This document shows, one piece after another, positions 1-7,905 of a stretch of DNA of 64,000 nt. The notes under the pieces were generated by a model. It did not search any database. It was not told the origin of the DNA and saw only the letters and a list, made by a program, of their open reading frames with translations. The translations under genes and the position numbers were made by a program. Position 1 is the first letter of the stretch; every line of letters starts with the position of its first letter. This DNA comes from Amycolatopsis acididurans (GTDB lineage Bacteria; Actinomycetota; Actinomycetes; Mycobacteriales; Pseudonocardiaceae): positions 177,190 through 241,189 of the forward strand of contig NZ_JAAXLS010000009.1 in NCBI RefSeq assembly GCF_012328925.1. Reading direction: 5' to 3'.

Positions 1-8
1 GCAGGCAT
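1..8 (-). CDS. first codons of a leftward gene, truncated by window edge
   Basis: An ATG reads leftward from position 8, preceded at a 5-base spacing by GGAAGGAC (on the minus strand), a strong ribosome binding site. Only two and a half codons lie in the window, so the product cannot be named. It follows the lexA-family gene on the same strand, and an SOS-like box lies about 55 bases upstream of its start, which suggests a DNA-damage-inducible gene. Translation-synthesis cassettes of the lexA-imuA-imuB-dnaE2 type have this layout, but that identity is inference. Confidence 0.35.
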
Positions 9-62
9 GCGCCGTCCTTCCAGGGCCGCGCCTTCGCGGAACGGCTCACACCGGAACTCGAC

Positions 63-76
63 CTAACATCTGTTCG
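63..76 (-). promoter_or_regulatory. candidate LexA (SOS) box
   Basis: The sequence CTAACATCTGTTCG matches the core AAC-N4-GTT plus flanking CG of the actinobacterial SOS box (consensus TCGAAC-N4-GTTCGA), with mismatches only at outer positions of the left arm and the last right-arm base. It lies in the gap between the lexA-family gene and the start codon at position 8, so it would control the leftward gene. Confidence 0.45.
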
Positions 77-128
77 GACGGTAGCACCGGCGCGGGGCGC
101 CCAACAAGACCGCGGACACGACTGTCAC

Positions 129-149
129 GTCAGGCGGCGCGGGCCTGAC
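129..149 (-). terminator. stem-loop downstream of the lexA-family gene
   Basis: GTCAGG at 129-134 pairs with CCTGAC at 144-149 around a 9-base G/C loop, just past the stop codon of the lexA-family gene in its direction of transcription. A second perfect palindrome, TGACACTGTGTCA (146-158), overlaps the stop codon. Either could end or slow transcription; no U-tract is present. Confidence 0.35.
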
Positions 150-155
150 ACTGTG

Positions 156-818
156 TCACACGCTGCGCAGGACCGACACGACCGCGCCCAGCACGACCGC
201 CTCGTCACCGTCGATGACCTCGTATGCCGGGTTGCGTGGTTCGAGGTAGACGTGCCCGTTGCGGCGCCGGTACACCTTCACGGTGGCCTCGCCGTCGATC
301 ATCGCGGCGACGATCTGGCCGGAGTGCGCCTCGGGTTGCTGGCGCACCACCACGATGTCGCCGTCACAGATCGCCGCGTCGACCATCGAGTCGCCGCGCA
401 CCCGCAGTCCGAACACCGTGCCGCGGCCGGTGAGCCCGCGCGGGAGACTCAGGACGTCGTCGACGTGCTCGTCGGCCGAGATGGGCACACCCGCGGCGAT
501 GTCGCCGACCACCGGCACGCTCACCGAATCGCCGTCCGTGTCGCGCGAGGGGGAATCGCGCAGGAACATCCGCACGTCGATCGGGCGGGACATCGCCGAG
601 CTGCGCCGCAGGAAACCCTTCTCCTCCAGGGCCGCGAGATGCTTCGACACCGACGAGGTGGAGCGCAGGCCGACCACGTCGCCGATCTCCCGGGTGCTCG
701 GCGGATAGCCGTAGCGGACCACCCAGTCCCGGATGGCGACCAGGATCCGCTGCTGGCGCAGCGGCAGGCTCGAGGCGTCCAGTTGCTCGAAGACGTCAAG
801 ATCGTCGAAGGTGGTCAC
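156..818 (-). CDS. lexA: LexA-family SOS repressor (probable paralogue)
   Basis: This 220-residue protein has the LexA layout: an N-terminal winged helix (about 15-80, with YPPSTREIGDVVGL and STSSVSKHL), an Ala109-Gly110 cleavage bond (GDIAAGVPI), and the S24 peptidase dyad Ser144 (RGDSMVD) and Lys181 (ATVKVY). RecA-stimulated self-cleavage would relieve repression of DNA-repair genes. The GTG start overlaps the TGA of the upstream membrane-protein gene (GTGA), so the two are translationally coupled. The nrdR neighbour usual for the housekeeping actinobacterial lexA is absent and the N-terminus is diverged, so I infer a second, specialised LexA. No SOS box was found in front of its own operon. 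Confidence 0.85.
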   Translation of the reverse strand: MTTFDDLDVFEQLDASSLPLRQQRILVAIRDWVVRYGYPPSTREIGDVVGLRSTSSVSKHLAALEEKGFLRRSSAMSRPIDVRMFLRDSPSRDTDGDSVSVPVVGDIAAGVPISADEHVDDVLSLPRGLTGRGTVFGLRVRGDSMVDAAICDGDIVVVRQQPEAHSGQIVAAMIDGEATVKVYRRRNGHVYLEPRNPAYEVIDGDEAVVLGAVVSVLRSV

Positions 819-1438
819 CGGGGAATACTAGATGCCGCCCCGGCGGCCGGCCCGGGCGGCACCGAGTCCTTTGTGGATCGTGACCGGCGGAGCCTGGCGG
901 CCGGCTTGAACACCGACAACACGAAGGCCGTGATCAACAACGTGGGCGCGACGGCGACCGGCCCGAGCAAGCTCGCGGGCGGGGCCGCCGGATCTCTCGC
1001 CGCTTCGGCCAGACTGACGCGCAGCGCGGTCACGAGCAGGACCGACATGACGACGGTGGCCGCGAGCTTGATCGCGACCCACCAGTACCGCAGCAGCCCG
1101 TACCGGGTGCCGAGCCCGAGCAGGATCCCGGTCGCGAGACACACCAGGCTGGCCCCGAACATCGGCCAGACCGCGAACCAGCCGGCGGCACGCAGGGCGA
1201 TGCCCGCCGTAGCAGGATCGCTGGTCACCATGGCCAGCACGACGAGCACGCCCATCGCGACGTCCACCCCGAACCACACGGCCGTGCTCAGGATGTGCGC
1301 CAGGAGCACCTGCTTGCGCCCGCGCGCGCTCAGCCGCCATCGTGCGTCGTTCACCATGGGACCCAGGGTCGGCCGCGAGGGGGCGACGGGTCGTCCGTCC
1401 GGGAGCGGCTTCTCCGGTACGTCCGCAGACGTAGCCAT
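815..1438 (-). CDS. four-helix integral membrane protein, unknown function
   Basis: The 207-residue product has a basic, proline-rich N-terminus followed by four predicted membrane helices (roughly residues 48-72, 85-110, 120-142 and 170-190). It resembles small DUF2269-like actinobacterial membrane proteins, but I cannot assign a function. The start chosen is ATG at 1438; a second ATG at 1357, beginning MVNDARW, would still keep all helices and is a fair alternative. Its stop overlaps the GTG start of the lexA-family gene, implying one transcript. The promoter must lie in the 107-base gap shared with the divergent IclR gene. Confidence 0.6.
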   Translation of the reverse strand: MATSADVPEKPLPDGRPVAPSRPTLGPMVNDARWRLSARGRKQVLLAHILSTAVWFGVDVAMGVLVVLAMVTSDPATAGIALRAAGWFAVWPMFGASLVCLATGILLGLGTRYGLLRYWWVAIKLAATVVMSVLLVTALRVSLAEAARDPAAPPASLLGPVAVAPTLLITAFVLSVFKPAARLRRSRSTKDSVPPGPAAGAASSIPR

Positions 1439-1503
1439 GGGGTTCGCTCGGCGGAACAAAGCGAGCGTGAAACCGGTACAGTAGGCAAGTAGCTGGAGAT
1501 TAT

Positions 1504-1522
1504 CGTTCCTGCCAGCGGAACG
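1504..1522. promoter_or_regulatory. inverted repeat in the divergent promoter (IclR operator candidate)
   Basis: CGTTCC, 7 bases, then GGAACG form a perfect 6+6 inverted repeat 24 bases before the TTG start of the IclR-family gene. The position suits autoregulation. A related but widely spaced pair (CGTTCC at 11999, GGAA at 12021) lies upstream of the livK-like gene, which would fit this regulator controlling the catabolic island; that second match is weak. Confidence 0.4.
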
Positions 1523-1545
1523 AGACGCGTGAGGATGGTCGGGCC

Positions 1546-2361
1546 TTGACGACCAAGAGTACACCGGGGCGCAAGCAGGCACCCGCTGCGGACAACACGG
1601 GCACCGAGGCCGCCGCGCGGGTGGCCGACGTGCTGCTGCTGTTCGCGGGCGGCCCGCAGTACCTCGGGGTCAGTGCGATCAGCCGTGAGCTCGGCCTGTC
1701 CAAGGCCGTCGTCTACCGGATCCTGCAGTCACTGGTCTCGCGCGAGATGCTCGCGACCGATCCGGGCGTCTCCGGCTACCGGCTGGGACCGGCGGCCGCC
1801 GCGCTCGGGGCGAGCGCGCTGCGGCGGTTCGACGCGCGCATCGTCGCGACGCCGATACTGCGCCGGTTGCGTGACGAAACCGGCGAGACCACCACGCTGT
1901 CCGGTCTGGTCGGCGACGAACGCGTGTACCTCGACCAGTTCGAAAGCCCGCGAGAGATCAAGATGACGGTCGAGGTCGGGCGCCGCTTCCCGCTCTATGC
2001 CGGGTCCTCGGGCAAGGTCATCCTGGCTTTCCTGCCCGAGGAACGCCGCGAGGTCGTGCTGCACCGGCCGCTGACCCCGCTGACCGACCGGACCATCACC
2101 GACGAGGCGGGGTTGCGCGCCGCGCTGGCCGAAATCGGCCGCGAGGGGGTCGCGGTGTCGCTCGGCGAGCGTCAGGCCGGCGCCGGCTCGGTCGCCGCCC
2201 CGCTCTACGGCCCGGACGGCGAGGTCCACGGCTCGATCAGCATCTGTGGCCCGCAGTACCGCTTTACCCCGGAGGCCATCGAACGCTACCGCGACTTGAT
2301 CCGCACCGCCTCGCAGGAGATACGCGACAACTGGACGTGGCTGCGCGCAGGGGAAAGCTGA
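1546..2361 (+). CDS. IclR-family transcriptional regulator
   Basis: The 271-residue protein begins with a winged helix (about 22-85; LGVSAISRELGLSKAVVYRIL) and ends in the IclR effector domain (about 100-265; FPLYAGSSGKVILAFL, GVAVSLGERQAGAGSVAAPL). Such proteins bind small carboxylic or aromatic acids and control catabolic operons. It uses a TTG start about 10 bases after GAGG. It converges on the hydantoinase gene that ends the catabolic operon, so it is the obvious candidate regulator of that island. The two are separated only by a strong terminator hairpin. Confidence 0.85.
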   Translation: MTTKSTPGRKQAPAADNTGTEAAARVADVLLLFAGGPQYLGVSAISRELGLSKAVVYRILQSLVSREMLATDPGVSGYRLGPAAAALGASALRRFDARIVATPILRRLRDETGETTTLSGLVGDERVYLDQFESPREIKMTVEVGRRFPLYAGSSGKVILAFLPEERREVVLHRPLTPLTDRTITDEAGLRAALAEIGREGVAVSLGERQAGAGSVAAPLYGPDGEVHGSISICGPQYRFTPEAIERYRDLIRTASQEIRDNWTWLRAGES

Positions 2362-2363
2362 GC

Positions 2364-2397
2364 ACGGCACCGGCGGCTCGCGGGCCGCCGGTGCCGT
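2364..2397. terminator. bidirectional terminator hairpin
   Basis: A perfect 14-base-pair stem (left arm 2364-2377, right arm 2384-2397, 6-base loop) lies between the convergent IclR and hydantoinase genes and can serve both strands. Confidence 0.75.
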
Positions 2398-2404
2398 CCG
2401 GGAC

Positions 2405-3871
2405 TCAGCGGCCGCGCTTGATGAAGCGGCCTACCGGGTCGCTCTGAACCTTGCCGTCGGCGTATACGTGGTTGCCGCGCACGAACGTGTCCGTCACGCG
2501 CGCGGTCATCTCGAAGCCCTCGAACGGCGTGTATTCCTGCGTCGACTCCGAGTCGGCCGCCCGCACGGTCCACTGCACGTCGGGATCCACCAGCGCGAAG
2601 TCCGCGTCGTAGCCCTCGGCGATGGTTCCCTTGCGCAGCAGGCCGTAGCGCCGCGCCGGGTTCCACGACGTCAGCTTCGCGATCCGCTGCAGCGACAGCC
2701 CGCGCTTGACACCCTCGCCGACCAGCCCCGGCAGCAGGTACTCCGCGCCGCCGAAACCGGACTTCGCCAGGAACACGTCGTCACGGTCGGCACCGAACTT
2801 CATCTCGTCCCGGCAGCACGCGTGATCGCTGACCACCCAGTCGACCTCGCCGGCCAGCACGTGCCGCCACAGCGCCTCGACGTCGTCGCGCTCGCGGATC
2901 GGCGGATTGACCTTCGCGCCGAGCCCGGAGGCGGTGTCCACATCGGCCAGCAGGTGCCCGATCGTCACCTCGCGCCGGAAGTCGATGTGCGGGAACGCCT
3001 TCGCCATCGTCAGCGCCGCCGAAAGCGCCTTCTCCGACGACAGGTGCAGCAGGTTGATGTTCGGCAGCCCGGTCTCGTGCGCGAGGTAGGACGCGATGGT
3101 GACCGCGAGGCCTTCCGAGTGCGGCGGCCGCGACGCGCTGTAGGCACGCAGCCCGGTCAGCGAACCGTCCTGCTCCACGAGTTTGGTGTAGGCGGTCATG
3201 ATCTCCGCCGTCTCACAGTGCAGCGACAGCGACAGGTGCGGCGCGTAGCCGGACAGTTCCTCGCGGGCCCTCTGCACGCCGCGCATCACGAACTCGAAGT
3301 GCGCGATGTCGTAGCGCTCGTCCGGCGGGGTCATCAGGAAGTCGCTCTGGCTCGCCGAGCGGCCGTGCAGGCCGTGACTGCCGTAGAACATGAAGATCTT
3401 GAACGAGGTGACGCCGAATTCCTCGACCAGGTAGGGAATCTCGTCGATGTGCTGCGAGCTCATCGGTGCCAGGTGGAAGGCGTAGTCGACGTAGGCGTTG
3501 CCGTTCGAGGCCGACAGCACCTCGGGGAAGAACTCCCGGTACGGGCCGCCCTTGTTGAGGTAGTACTGCCCGGTGCGCATGTAGGTCAGCGACGTCGTCA
3601 CCCCGCCCTGCGCGCTGGCCCGGCTCTCGGACCGGGTGTCGGTGGACAGCTCGTTGTAGATGCCCCAGTGCTGGTGCGCGTCCACGACGCCGGGGAACGC
3701 GAGCAGGCCGCGCCCGTCGATCACGCGCGCGGCGTCGTCGGCGGGCAGGTCCGGCGCCACCCGCGTGATCGTGCCGTCGCTGACGGCGATGTCCAGCGGT
3801 TCCGGTACCCCATCGGCGTCCTCCGGCCGGACGACCCGGACATTCTTGACGAGCAGTTCCGTCGTTGCCAT
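2405..3871 (-). CDS. hydantoinase/dihydropyrimidinase-like amidohydrolase
   Basis: The 488-residue protein is a cyclic-amidohydrolase of the D-hydantoinase/allantoinase/dihydroorotase group, which opens cyclic amides with two metal ions. Metal ligands are visible: His66 and His68 (VDAHQHWG), the lysine that would be carboxylated, Lys158 (TSFKIFMF), His218 (SLHCET), His276 (LLHLSS) and Asp349 (VVSDHACC). ATG at 3871 is preceded by GGAGG. It is the last gene of the nine-gene operon, 22 bases after the flavoprotein gene. Its partner, a racemase-family protein two genes upstream, recalls hydantoin-utilisation clusters, but no carbamoylase is present, so the real substrate may be another lactam or imide. 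Confidence 0.8.
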   Translation of the reverse strand: MATTELLVKNVRVVRPEDADGVPEPLDIAVSDGTITRVAPDLPADDAARVIDGRGLLAFPGVVDAHQHWGIYNELSTDTRSESRASAQGGVTTSLTYMRTGQYYLNKGGPYREFFPEVLSASNGNAYVDYAFHLAPMSSQHIDEIPYLVEEFGVTSFKIFMFYGSHGLHGRSASQSDFLMTPPDERYDIAHFEFVMRGVQRAREELSGYAPHLSLSLHCETAEIMTAYTKLVEQDGSLTGLRAYSASRPPHSEGLAVTIASYLAHETGLPNINLLHLSSEKALSAALTMAKAFPHIDFRREVTIGHLLADVDTASGLGAKVNPPIRERDDVEALWRHVLAGEVDWVVSDHACCRDEMKFGADRDDVFLAKSGFGGAEYLLPGLVGEGVKRGLSLQRIAKLTSWNPARRYGLLRKGTIAEGYDADFALVDPDVQWTVRAADSESTQEYTPFEGFEMTARVTDTFVRGNHVYADGKVQSDPVGRFIKRGR

Positions 3872-3893
3872 GTGTTTCCCTCCGCGTGATCGT

Positions 3894-5252
3894 TCAGGCC
3901 TGCCGACGCGCGACGTCGTCCGCGGCCAGGTATGCCAGCCCGAAGGCTGGCAGGAGCCCGTTACCGGGCAGGTATCCGGCGGCGCCGTGACCGGAGATGC
4001 CGGCCGCGGCGCCACCCGCGGCGTACAGGCCGGGAATCGGCCGGTCCTCGGCGTCGACCACGGCGGCGTGCTCATCGACGAGCAGCCCGCCCTGGGTGTG
4101 GAACAGCGCGGGCACGACCCGCACCGCGGCGTAGCGGCCGGACAGCGGGCGTTCCCAGTTGGTGCGGCCGAAGGGGTCCTCGCGCTCGCCGCGCGCGATC
4201 GCCGCGGCGAGGGCGAGTTCGTCGGCCAGCGCGGGAAGCGCGGTCGCCGCAGCGATGCCGGCCGCGTCCTCGCCCCACACCAGCGCGCCCGAGGCGACGG
4301 TGTCGCGGAAGTCCTGAAACGCCTGGCACTGCTGGAAAATCGTCTCGTCCAGCACGATCCAGCCGGTCGCACCGGGCCGGGCGGCGAGTTCGGCGGCGTA
4401 TTCGGAGTAGCCGCGCGTCTCGTCGCCGAAGCGGCGGCCATCCTCATCGACCAGGATCGCGCCGTGGATGATCGTCGCCCAGCCGACCATCGTGCCCGCG
4501 TTCGCGGCGATCGCGGCGTGCCCCTGGTAGGCGTCGAGGTATCCGGTGGCGGCACCGAGTTTCTCACCGATGCGCAGCGCGTCCCCGAGCGACTGGTCAC
4601 TGCCCTGGTACAGCGCGTCGGCGATTTCCGGCAGGTGCCGGGCGACGAGATCGCGATCGGCGCCGTAGCCGTTGGTGGCCAGCAGCACCGAGCGCGCCGG
4701 GATCTCCTCCCGCGTGCCGTCCGGATAGCGCACGACGGCCGCGCACACACCGTCGCCGTCGGTGCGCACCTCGGCCAGTTTCGCCGGGACGAGCAGTTCG
4801 ATGTTCTCGTGCCCGGTGACCCGCCGCGCGAGATGGTCGATCACGCCCGAGCCGTGCCGCCCCGGGATCGAATGGCAGCGCGGGACGGCGTGGCCGGGGT
4901 AGTTGAAGTCGGTGACCAACGACAACGGCAGCCCGGCCGAATCGGCGAGCCACTCCACCAGCGGCGCGCTCACGTGCGCGAGCATGCGGGCCAGCCGCGC
5001 GTCGGCCTGGCCGTGGGTCTTGGCCATGATGTCGGCGACGAACCGTTGCGGCGAGTCCTCGATCCCGGCCTCGGCCTGCCAGCGGGATCCGGCGCCGGGG
5101 AACATCGCGGTGGACATCGACGTGTTGTTGCCGCGCCGGAAATGCTCGCTGGCCTCCACGACCAGCACCGACAGCCCCAGCTCGGCGGCCCGCAGCGCAC
5201 CCGCCAGTCCCCCACCGGCCCCGGCCACGATCAGATCGGGACCGTCCGTCAT
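3894..5252 (-). CDS. FAD-dependent fumarate-reductase/tricarballylate-dehydrogenase-like flavoprotein
   Basis: The 452-residue protein starts with a Rossmann FAD site (VAGAGGGLAGALRAAELG, residues 9-26, then an acidic strand end at VVEAS) and ends with the typical FAD closing motif (GLYAAGGAAAGISGHG and GLLPAFGLAYLAA). This is the fumarate reductase, 3-ketosteroid dehydrogenase and tricarballylate dehydrogenase superfamily, which adds or removes hydrogen across a C-C bond next to a carbonyl or carboxylate. No signal peptide or haem motif is seen, so it is cytoplasmic. Its ATG overlaps the stop of the racemase-family gene (ATGA). Substrate unknown; an unsaturated di- or tricarboxylate fits the PrpD-type neighbour. 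Confidence 0.75.
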   Translation of the reverse strand: MTDGPDLIVAGAGGGLAGALRAAELGLSVLVVEASEHFRRGNNTSMSTAMFPGAGSRWQAEAGIEDSPQRFVADIMAKTHGQADARLARMLAHVSAPLVEWLADSAGLPLSLVTDFNYPGHAVPRCHSIPGRHGSGVIDHLARRVTGHENIELLVPAKLAEVRTDGDGVCAAVVRYPDGTREEIPARSVLLATNGYGADRDLVARHLPEIADALYQGSDQSLGDALRIGEKLGAATGYLDAYQGHAAIAANAGTMVGWATIIHGAILVDEDGRRFGDETRGYSEYAAELAARPGATGWIVLDETIFQQCQAFQDFRDTVASGALVWGEDAAGIAAATALPALADELALAAAIARGEREDPFGRTNWERPLSGRYAAVRVVPALFHTQGGLLVDEHAAVVDAEDRPIPGLYAAGGAAAGISGHGAAGYLPGNGLLPAFGLAYLAADDVARRQA

Positions 5253-5875
5253 CGTATCTCCTCCACGGCCAGCAGTCGCAGCGCCAGCGCCGTCGGATCG
5301 ACGATCCGCGCGGGCAGGTCGGCCGGCTCGACGTCGACGGCGGAGCAGCCATTGATCACGGCGGTCGCGCCGAGCGCGGCCAGCTCCCGCACCGCGGCGC
5401 CGAGCGCCCGGTTCCAGGTCCTGGTCTCCGCGATCGCGGCGAAGGGCAGATCAAGTATGCGGGTACCGGCGAAGTACTCCCCCAGCCCGTAGTCCGCGAT
5501 GCGTTTCTCCAGCTCCGCGCCGATCGCCTCGTTGCGCACGACCGCGCCGAACCGCACACCCTTGCCCGCCAGGTGCATCGCCGACAGCTTCAGCAGCCCG
5601 TGCACCGGCTTCCGCGCCACCGCATCGGGCACCGCGGGATCGAGCACGCAGTCCGGGAACGCCAGGTCGAAACCCTCGGCGTCGGCCAGCGCCGCCGCGA
5701 CCGCGCGCTCGGAGGCCCGCACGGCGTCACCGGTGTCCAGTGAGGCCGGGGCGGCGGCGCCGACGTCGGCCAGCTCGATCTCCAGGCCCGGCGGGGCGAG
5801 CCGGTCGTAGCGCTCCTGCCGCCGCCGGATCTCCTCCGGTGGCAGGTGGATGGGCGTCACCGCGAGGGCACGCAT
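5249..5875 (-). CDS. Asp/Glu/hydantoin racemase-superfamily protein
   Basis: The 208-residue protein has both cysteines of the two-base racemase mechanism, Cys76 (AFPDCVLD) and Cys177 (VINGCSAVD), in the two symmetric lobes. The superfamily includes hydantoin, aspartate and glutamate racemases, maleate cis-trans isomerase and arylmalonate decarboxylase, so the reaction could be racemisation or double-bond isomerisation. The ATG follows AAGGAG. It lies 12 bases after the PrpD-like gene and overlaps the flavoprotein gene by four bases, so it belongs to the same catabolic transcript. Confidence 0.75.
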   Translation of the reverse strand: MRALAVTPIHLPPEEIRRRQERYDRLAPPGLEIELADVGAAAPASLDTGDAVRASERAVAAALADAEGFDLAFPDCVLDPAVPDAVARKPVHGLLKLSAMHLAGKGVRFGAVVRNEAIGAELEKRIADYGLGEYFAGTRILDLPFAAIAETRTWNRALGAAVRELAALGATAVINGCSAVDVEPADLPARIVDPTALALRLLAVEEIR

Positions 5876-5887
5876 CAGTTCAGCTCC

Positions 5888-7207
5888 TTACTCGTCGTCT
5901 CCGGCCAGCTCGCGCAGCGCGTCGCCGGTGCGGGCCAGGCCGGGCAGCTCGCGGCTCACCGCGACGGCGCGGTCCACGAGCGCGGGCCGCCGGGGCAGCC
6001 ACGTTTCCAGCAGGGCGATCAGGTCCTGCTCGGTCAGTGGGTGGTGGTCGGCGTCACCGACCGGGTTGGGCACCTCGTGGGTCAGCGTGGCGCCATCGGT
6101 GAACGTGACGCTCACCCGCGTGGCGCGCTCGTCGGGCAGCCTCGCGGTGAGATCGTCCGCCGGCACGAGCCGCACGCGCCGCGCCAGCGCCCGCACCGCC
6201 GGGTCGTCGAGCGCGCTCTCCGGGCCGATCTCACCGGTCAGCGCGGCGGTCGCGACGGCGAACGGGGTGGAGAACATGGCCGACAACCGGTTCGACCAGT
6301 CCACTTCGGACAACCCGGCGCCGAGCGCGTGGCTCTCCACGAGGATCTCCTCGATGTCGTCCGGTTTCGCGCGGTCGCGCAGGGCGAGCATCGCGTCGGC
6401 GGCGGGGTGGGTGAACGAGCACGACGCGTGCCGTTTGAAATAGCCGCGCGTGATGTCCCAGCGGGTACCGAGTTCCGCGGTCAGCTCCCCCGCGTCGAAT
6501 TCACCGAGCAGCGTGCCCAGCGACAGTGCGGCGGTGCCGGTGTTGCGGGCCATCCCCGCCGCGGCCATCCGCGCGGCCACGAGCCCGGACATGGCCGAAG
6601 CGCCCATCCACGCGTTGCGCACCGGATTGCCGTCCGTGGCCGAGTCGAAATGCCCGGCGATCGCCATACCCGCGCCGGTGTCGATGGCCGCGGCCGTCGC
6701 GCCCGGATCGAGGTTCAGCAACCGAGCGCACCCCGCGGCCGCACCGGCGACGCCCCAGTTGCCGTGCGGATGCGCACCCGGCCGCAGCCTCGTCGCCCGG
6801 CCGAACCGCGACGCGACCTCGTAGGCCGCGAGCAGCGCCGCCGCGGTGTCGGGCCCCGTGCTGTCCAGCTCCGCGGCCAGGGCGAGCACGGCGGGAAACC
6901 CGTGTGCGGCCGGATGTCCTTTGGCGTACTTGTTGCCCTCGTCGAGTTCGAGCGAGACCAGGGCCATCCCGTTGAGCCAGCCCGCCGCGTCGGTCGCCAC
7001 GCAGCGCCCGGCCCCGATCAGCGGTGCCGGGCCCTCGGGCGCACGCCACGCCCGGCACAGCGCCTTCTGTTCGGGCAGCGAGGCACCCGCCGCGGTGACC
7101 CCGAAAACGTCCAGCAGTACCAGGGAAAGCCGCTCGAGCACCGCATCGGGCGCGCTGTCCGCTTCGGACACCCACGCGCCCAGTGCGGCGGTTTCTTCAG
7201 CCGTCAC
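5888..7207 (-). CDS. MmgE/PrpD family protein (first of two)
   Basis: The 439-residue protein has the full MmgE/PrpD fold: a helical N-domain with GVTAAG, AELDSTG and NGMALVSLELDEGNKYAKGHPA, and a smaller C-terminal lid. Known members are 2-methylcitrate dehydratase, cis-aconitate decarboxylase and iminodisuccinate epimerase-type enzymes, all acting on polycarboxylates. The GTG start overlaps the TGA of the livF-like gene (GTGA), tying enzyme to transporter. A second, clearly different PrpD paralogue ends the divergent operon, which argues for two successive or stereospecific steps on one substrate. Confidence 0.75.
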   Translation of the reverse strand: MTAEETAALGAWVSEADSAPDAVLERLSLVLLDVFGVTAAGASLPEQKALCRAWRAPEGPAPLIGAGRCVATDAAGWLNGMALVSLELDEGNKYAKGHPAAHGFPAVLALAAELDSTGPDTAAALLAAYEVASRFGRATRLRPGAHPHGNWGVAGAAAGCARLLNLDPGATAAAIDTGAGMAIAGHFDSATDGNPVRNAWMGASAMSGLVAARMAAAGMARNTGTAALSLGTLLGEFDAGELTAELGTRWDITRGYFKRHASCSFTHPAADAMLALRDRAKPDDIEEILVESHALGAGLSEVDWSNRLSAMFSTPFAVATAALTGEIGPESALDDPAVRALARRVRLVPADDLTARLPDERATRVSVTFTDGATLTHEVPNPVGDADHHPLTEQDLIALLETWLPRRPALVDRAVAVSRELPGLARTGDALRELAGDDE

Positions 7208-7905
7208 AGTCCCAGATACGCCTTCCGCACGCGGCCGTCGTTCGCGAGTTCCCTGCCGGTGCCCTGCAGGACGGTCGCCCCGCTTTCCAGCACGTACGCC
7301 CGGTCCGCGATCGCGAGCGCCTGTTTGGCGTTCTGCTCGACCAGGAGCACGGCGACCCCGGTGTCACGGATGCTGCGCACCGCGTCCAGCATCGTCCACG
7401 TCAGCTTCGGCGACAGTCCCGTCGACGGCTCGTCCAGCATCAGCAGTTTCGGGCCCGCCATGAGCGCCCGCGCGATCGCGAGCATCTGCTGCTGTCCGCC
7501 GCTGAAGGTCTGCGCGATCTGCCGCCGCCGGTCGGCCAGCACCGGGAACAGCTCGTAGACCTCCGCCAGCGATTTCTCGGCCTGCTCGCTCGTGCGGGTC
7601 CACGCGCCCATGCGCAGGTTCTCCTCGACGGTGAGCGTGCCGAACAGCGCGCGGTCCTCCGGCACGTGCACCAGGCCCTCGCGCACGAGCTGATCGGGTC
7701 GGCTGCCCGTCGTCGGCGAGCCGTTGAACGTGATCGTGCCCGAGGACGGTTTGAGCTGACCGCAGATGCTGCGCAGGGTCGTGGTCTTGCCGGCGCCGTT
7801 CGCGCCGACCAGCGCGACGATCTCACCCTCCCCCAGTGTGAGGTCGACGTCGTGCAGGATCCGCATCCGCCCGTATCCGGCGCACACCTTCTCAAGCGTC
7901 AGCAT
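7204..7905 (-). CDS. livF: branched-chain-type ABC importer, ATPase LivF
   Basis: The 233-residue ATPase carries Walker A (GANGAGKTT), signature (FSGGQQQM), Walker B (LLMLDEPS) and the H-loop-equivalent region LVEQNAKQAL typical of LivF. The start chosen, ATG at 7905, begins MLTLEKVCAGYG as in the family and overlaps the end of the livG-like gene by 14 bases; an upstream ATG at 7932 would only add an unconserved leader. With LivG it drives uptake by the LivHM channel. Liv systems import amino acids, amides, urea or aromatic and short carboxylic acids, so the substrate here should be what the enclosed enzymes degrade. Confidence 0.9.
   Translation of the reverse strand: MLTLEKVCAGYGRMRILHDVDLTLGEGEIVALVGANGAGKTTTLRSICGQLKPSSGTITFNGSPTTGSRPDQLVREGLVHVPEDRALFGTLTVEENLRMGAWTRTSEQAEKSLAEVYELFPVLADRRRQIAQTFSGGQQQMLAIARALMAGPKLLMLDEPSTGLSPKLTWTMLDAVRSIRDTGVAVLLVEQNAKQALAIADRAYVLESGATVLQGTGRELANDGRVRKAYLGL

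Noticed and set aside
146..158. TGACACTGTGTCA as a regulator site
   Set aside because: Perfect palindrome, but it overlaps the lexA-family stop codon and no promoter or regulator nearby calls for it; TGACAC is also common in this window.
2468..5492. long plus-strand frames opposite the hydantoinase and flavoprotein genes
   Set aside because: Arg/His/Val-rich shadow translations; the minus strand carries all catalytic motifs and ribosome sites.
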